Shown: piece by piece, positions 58,762 to 64,000 of the stretch
Position numbering within the stretch: position 1 is the first letter of the stretch
Layout of the letters: each line of letters starts with the position of its first letter
NCBI RefSeq assembly: GCF_901933205.1
Contig: NC_044601.1
Coordinates: forward strand, 30,728,352 to 30,792,351
Reading direction: 5' to 3'
DNA length: 64,000 nt
Source: Camarhynchus parvulus
Lineage: Eukaryota; Chordata; Aves; Passeriformes; Thraupidae
The notes under the pieces: generated by a model
The model's input: only the letters and a program-made list of their open reading frames with translations
Told to the model about the DNA's origin: nothing
The model's database searches: none
Translations under genes and position numbers: made by a program

Positions 58762-61700
58762 TAGGAATAAAAAAGGAAACATTTTGCTTTCCAGCTCCTA
58801 GACTTCCTAGCACTACTACTTCAGACTTTTAATCAGAAATTAGATTGATTTTTTCTGCAGAAACACATTCAGAAATGCATCTGATGGTCTGGAAATAATT
58901 TCTGCTTCATGCTTTTATTTGTCATGTCTTTGAAGCTTTGCAACTTCTGTTCCCTCAGTTATTTAGTTATTTCTTCCAGAAGACAGATTTTCACTACAAA
59001 ACCTGAGCAGAACATAGCAGATACCGTATCTTTTCAATACTTGTGCTCAAGCCATAAAATTCATTTCTACACAAATGAATAGGTAATAAAGATATTGGTT
59101 AGTAAGAGAACAGTTTAAAAGGTGTAATGCTCACCATAGTATCCCAGCACAAGTTATTTCTAAGGACCTTGGCACATCACAAAGATCATCTACTTTGATC
59201 TCATGTTAGCTACTGAATTTTAGCAAATTTGAACTGAATTATAGTATTTCTTATATTATTTACAGACTTTCTCCAAGTCTGCAAATACAGAAAGATCTGC
59301 CATGTTGCTCAGTGAATTGTGATTAATTTTTATAAATCTCTTCACTTTTTTTCTGGTCTGAATTACTCTGGCTCTGGATCCTAGCCATGGCCTTCTTCCT
59401 TCTGCTTTGGTTCACTACAGAGAAGAAAGGCCCATGATAATTTCTAAAGGTAATGCTCTTGAGAGTGACATCAAGTTGATTCCCTTCAACATATGAAATA
59501 GACCAGGCTTCTCAAATAACTTCACAGTAAAGGGAATTTTACTGACTTTGGTGATTTCTGTAGCTCTTTTCTGCCTCCCTTCACAGGTTTCCAACACCTT
59601 TTTTTGATGCCTAATGCTGCATACAGCCATGACAGTCCTCTTGCTCCTAGTTTGTTCCTGAATGAATATATAACCCTAACTGTCTTAGAGTGCTTCTTTG
59701 CTTCTTTGGAAGTCCCAGCTCAATTAGACTTCTGCCATAATCCATTAGCTCCCTTGAAGTGTGTTATAGGATACAAATCTCCATTTTGCAAGAAAAGCTT
59801 ATTTACCTCTCTTCTGGGATATCCAACCTGTCATTTTGTTGAATATGAACCCATAGCGTTCAAATGAGGCAAGCTACCAAGCAATACAGATGTCCCAGTT
59901 TAAAAAGAGTGAGGTAGAGGTCAAGAAGCTTTATTCTAACATATTCCCAGATGAAACTGATTCTTTAAACATTCCCTGTAGCTGGTTCTTCATTATGTCT
60001 CTTTTTATGGAGTCTTACCAGGGTAATGTGGGAAAGTGCATGGTTGTGTTGGGGTAGTGTGGGAGAGAGCTCCTCAATGAGCATCCATTCTCCTGCATGC
60101 ACCTTTCCCTGGGTATCATTAACTGGGATTGAAAATGCTTTCAGCCTCTAAAACCTGGGGCTGGTATGCCCTTCAGGTGCACCTTTCAGCCTGTGGGCTC
60201 AGTGAGTCAATTCTGCTTTGAGAGACAGATCCCCAGTTATACCAACACATTCTCTGGTCTTTGTTCACACATCTGTTTTCCCTCACCCCAATTTTAATCT
60301 CTAATTTTACTCAAGACTTCTCTTCTGCTTTAGCAACAGTCTGTGCCTTTTACTTTCTCTTCTGGTTAAGTGAATAATGAAGGAGGCATTTTACCCCAGA
60401 GTAGATGCTCGCTCAGCTCCAAATCACCTCTGCAACTCTCTAGCAGGGTTACAGGCTGCTGGGTGACATAGAGAGAGGGTCTGCAGGGGTCCTCTGGGGC
60501 AGACGCTGAATTTGGGGTTGTCCACCACATTAGTGAAGACAGCAATCTATGACTTCAGTGAGAAGGTTAAAATGTGGTGTCTCACTAAGCTGGTAACCAG
60601 TGGGGAACAGGGCTGGAATGCCTCCCAGGCTTTTCAGTACTTTTTATCTCCTAGCCTGCACATTTTTTCCTTAGCCTCTCCAGGAGCACTTGGAGGGTTG
60701 AACCTAGTCCTAAAGGGGTTTCTACAGCATTTTCCTCATAAAAAATTATTCTACAAGGCCCTCTAACCACTCTCAAAACTGACAGACCACCAGCTGTGTT
60801 AAGATAACATGCACATATTTCTTAAATATAATGAAAAACAAACTGAAGGAAGCATACTTGTTAAACTTTTGAGTCATCACAGGTATGGGCTGATTTGGAA
60901 AAGCAGAATCACACCACCTGAACCTAGTCTTTGCGTTTGGGTTTGTACTTGATACCAATAAGATTGATGTGCAGGCACCAATTCAAAGACAGAATGGACT
61001 GCCACCAAAGGACTGTCTGTGGCATACAGCTCCCACAGTATATAAGATTCTGTATTTTTATCCCATGCAGCTGCTCAAACAATAATCCAAGACGGGTTAG
61101 AAATGCTCAAGGACTCAGTCTTTTCAGAATGCTTTGATTTGGCCATGAGGCTCAGTTTAAACTGGTGACCAACAGAAGAGCTCAAGGAGTGGAAAGGTAA
61201 TGCTGCTGGTAGCTTCTACAAACAGCTCTGTCAACTGGGCTATCCTGGCTTTATCACTATTATCATCATTATGGACAAAGTTGCTATAGGTAGACGAGGC
61301 AGTTCTCTGCACACGCCTCAGACAAAGTGTCTGCTCCCAGCAATTGGGTACGTGCAGAGATGTGTGAATCTGTTCCACTGGCTGTGGATACAACTCTGAG
61401 ATTTGCCTCAGCTTCAACAGGCTCCTCTCTCTTCCCTGGCGTGCACATCTTTGGTGCATCCAAGATGTGTTTGCACAGCTCCTTGCACAATTGAACCGCC
61501 AAGTTAGTATTTTAAGTGAAAAGTAGCCTAAACCAACTTCTACTGGACGCAGTGTATCAGCAGGATTATGTTGTATTCTGCTGCATGTGATTACTGCAAG
61601 GACCTTGGCCAGTTATACTCCACAGTCATGGTCTTTGGAGGGCAGCAATATCTATTTGCCATTTACACACTGCTACAGGTTCAGTATAGGTACTGTCACA

Positions 61701-63446
61701 AACTCAGGAGAACAGAACATTAACAATTCCTTAAGAGTAGGACAAATATTTTATTTGCAGTTTTTCCAAAGCAAAAATGGGATTGACAAGAGTGCAAAAA
61801 CTTTGAATGCAGTAAGTGACAAGACACAGCCTCAACTTAAACTCGCTTCATAATAACTTCTCCCTAAGAGTAATATTAACAAAAATTACAGGTGTAATGG
61901 GTTAGCAGAAGTGGAGTTTAAGCTGTTGTTTGGAGAAAACCAAAATCAAAAAGAGTATAAACTAATTTTTCTGGGCAGAAAGTGAGTAACAACCTAGGCA
62001 GGCAGGAAATGCATTGTTTCTGATGCAATATTGGACAAGAAGATACAATCTCAAAAGGAAATTACTTCCTCAGAAACATATGGGATGGCTGGATAGGCTT
62101 TCTCGTAAGGCTCTTGATCACCCTTCTCTTCAAGCCTTCCTTCCTTTCTCTGTACTTCTATCTTATCTGTTGTCCCAGGCACTCTTTGGAGCAGCCATGT
62201 CTTGCTGCTCTTATTCTTACCTGTCCTTTCTGCATCTTGAGAACAAAGTCTCTACAATGTGATGGTTGCAGACCCAGTTCATGTGAAGTGCAAACAGCAT
62301 CTTATCTTGATATGAGACCAACCCTTCATCTCTTTTCATAACCGATACTCAGTAAAGGTACTGCTGCCATGTACTGTGCTGGAATTAGTAAAACATTTGA
62401 AAACCACTGTACAGACTACGCAGTACCTTTCTGTTGGCATTGGTATTCCCAAATGTTTCTTGGAGGAGACCCTGAACCCCTAGACAGTCCACTGTGGTCT
62501 CTTAAACAGTATAGCATGCATCTTTCCAGAGTTTGCAGTGTCATAGTACTGGAAACGCAGCCTAGAAGAGAACAGGGTGAGTCTCACAGCACGCGAAAAT
62601 ATCCGTAAATCGCTCATCACATTGTTGTCACTATGCAAATACTGCAATTACCTTCATCTTTGTCAGTGTAGCTATGTGGTAATGATTGGCAAAGGCTGAC
62701 GTTTTAACAACTTCTTTGGTATTGTATCCTTACCTGCCTCTCAATTTTCTAAGAGACAGATGCTCTTAGCAAACTGATGCGTAGAACTAAATTAAGTCTT
62801 GGTGACTGGTAAACAGCATTTGAAAAGTATTTACTTGTCCATGTTTTGCTGGCACATTTCTCCACTCCTGCTCTGAAATTGCCTTTAAAAGAAAACAGCA
62901 CGTTATGTGTATACTGAATGCACTGCAGTGCAGCCTCCACTTTTCAAGTTTGGGCAAAGGGGAGAGACACACCTTTCTAGAAAGACTCAAAGCATGACAA
63001 AGAGGTCCCAGTTTCCCTCACTCCTGCAAGTCTGAGCAAAGTTCTGTGAGTGGCTTTGACCTGACTGTTATGACATGCTTGCCTGCTGCTAAATGTTTTA
63101 ATTCCAAAGTTCATGAGCTTATCCATGGTTCAGAGCCAAAATGGGGGAAAAGCACGGAACTAAAACACTGAACCTTCCACTTCAGGCTTAGTAACTAACA
63201 GAGGCTTCAGAAAGACTGGAAGTGAGAGGAGGTAAATGAAACAGTTCCCAAAAGAGAATGGAAAAGAATATCCCTCTTGGCAGAGTAAAAACTAGGTCTG
63301 TCAGCAATTTTCTGAGATGAGTTTGATGTCTTGTATAGTGGGCTAAAGCAAGTCTTTGTATGGTATGTTTTATGAAATATGGCAAAGTCCAAGACAACAA
63401 AGATAATTTCTTTCTGCCACTGTTGCAAAACAGTGTTTGTTTTCAG

Positions 63447-63568
63447 TCACATCTTAAAAAAGGATCCTGGGAGGTACAGGAAAAGAATCTAAAATCATGT
63501 CTGAGATACAGAAAATCTGCCTCTCAGGAAAGACGAGAAGAAGTTTCTTTAATTTTGCAAAGAGAAAG
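63447..63568 (+). CDS. Candidate internal exon, gene unidentified
   Basis: A 122-nt segment with the strongest exon signature in the window. It is preceded by a pyrimidine-rich tract ending in gtttgttttcag and followed by GAAAG|GTAAGA, close to the ideal vertebrate 5' splice site. Only one of the three + frames is open; the other two hit stops within 45 bases. That frame starts at codon position 1 and leaves two bases at the end (phase 0 in, phase 2 out). Its translation is charged and hydrophilic, of the kind seen in alpha-helical or coiled-coil regions (for example SWEVQEKNLKSCLRYRK, then ASQERREEVSLILQRER). I do not recognise the protein. No neighbouring exon was found, so it may belong to a gene lying mostly to the right of the window, or be a decoy exon. 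Confidence 0.4.
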
Positions 63569-64000
63569 GTAAGAGATGAATTAATGTTAAGTATTTCCTT
63601 AGAAGGAAGAATATTGGTAACAGTTTCTAGCCATCAAGGACTCGGGATCACCTACATTCTTCTTCTTAACTTGTGAATTGTTCCCTTTTTTCCATCTGAA
63701 GTACCTGCTATTTCCCATCCATCACCTTTTCAGTCGTGTGACCCAACTGTATATGGGGCTAAAAGTTTGATCAATAAAGAGCTCTAGGTCTAGAACAGTA
63801 TTGCAAAGGAAAATCTAAACTAGTGTAGAGTCTAGTCCTAAACAGCTGTCAGCCAGTTGAAAGAAAACTGACACGCAGAAAAGATGCTGAGAGCAGACTA
63901 GGCATGCAAAACTTCTTGAGTTACTAACGTAAAGATACAAAAGCCATGTAATAAGGTCTGAACCCAGACAGTGCTTCTATACAAAAGGCAGATTCAGAAT
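63569..64000. other. Non-coding; would be intron if the exon is real
   Basis: It begins with the donor-like gtaagag and contains no open frame or repeat that I recognise up to the window end. Confidence 0.5.

Larger units (their letters stand above)
56926..63446. other. Non-coding, nothing assignable
   Basis: No gene recognised in about 6.5 kb. Included are a perfect palindrome at 57422-57435, a possible CR1 tail scrap at 58313-58350, an 18-bp direct repeat at 58701-58761 and the window's longest non-transposon frame (58386-58832, 148 codons from TTG), which has no splice-like ends, no homology that I recognise and a biased composition. A possible short exon pattern at 61627-61680 (acceptor …ctccacag, donor …acag|gttcag) is weak. 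Confidence 0.45.

Noticed and set aside
58386..58832. 148-codon frame with a moderately protein-like sequence
   Set aside because: It starts at TTG, has no splice-like boundaries, includes one copy of an 18-bp direct repeat and part of the second, and has no homology that I recognise. Several frames of this order are expected by chance.
59376..59452. Micro-exon after cttctgctttggttcactacag, ending at AAAG|GTAATG
   Set aside because: The acceptor looks good, but the segment is only about 30 bases and neither coding content nor neighbouring exons support it.
1..64000. tRNA, rRNA, snRNA genes, CRISPR arrays, insertion sequences
   Set aside because: I looked for TTCGA-type B boxes, rRNA-like conserved blocks, regularly spaced repeats and bacterial gene order; none was found.

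Overview
This window looks like a gene-poor, AT-rich stretch of a bird nuclear genome, either intergenic or deep intronic. The strongest evidence is a set of CR1 LINE copies on both strands. Several keep the avian-style 3' end, a short run of ATTCTGTG-like units, and the longer ones keep recognisable pieces of the CR1 proteins. A retroviral LTR at about 53.97-54.42 kb resembles, from memory, repeats common in songbirds, so a passerine is a reasonable but unproven guess. I see no bacterial or viral gene organisation, no rRNA or tRNA gene and no CRISPR array. Almost every open frame here is as long as chance would give.

Layout. 0.6-1.0 kb: old CR1 3' fragment (+). 3.48-3.86 kb: an unassigned open segment with splice-site-like ends. 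11.65-11.82 kb: CR1 tail (+). 16.86-17.65 kb: 5'-truncated CR1 (-). 17.6-30.4 kb: non-coding, with a G-quadruplex-type G-rich tract and short local duplications. 30.38-30.66 kb: CR1 fragment (-). 40.15-42.44 kb: long CR1 (+) running from the endonuclease C-terminus through the reverse transcriptase to the 3' end. 44.25-44.38 kb: a pure run of 25 AAGGG units. 48.06-48.09 kb: an (AT)n run. 49.46-52.69 kb: the largest CR1 (-), which still shows the ORF1 esterase, endonuclease, reverse transcriptase and 3' end, all inactivated. 53.97-54.43 kb: a retroviral LTR (-) with TATA box, polyadenylation signal and adjacent polypurine tract. 54.50-54.57 kb: a 17-bp minisatellite. 56.78-56.93 kb: another CR1 tail (-). 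63.45-63.57 kb: the best candidate for a real host exon, 122 nt on the + strand with a strong donor and a good acceptor.

The window therefore mainly records retrotransposition. At least three CR1 types can be told apart by their 3' ends and divergence. No mobile element is intact: the reverse-transcriptase catalytic motif, FADD in CR1, reads FPDS in one long copy and FMDD in the other, and both have frameshifts and stops. I did not find a new biological system. The items most worth checking are the candidate exon near 63.5 kb, the AAGGG array, the LTR with its polypurine tract, the esterase-bearing CR1, a perfect DR4 nuclear-receptor motif at 46.07 kb and a hairpin followed by a T-run at 32.95 kb.
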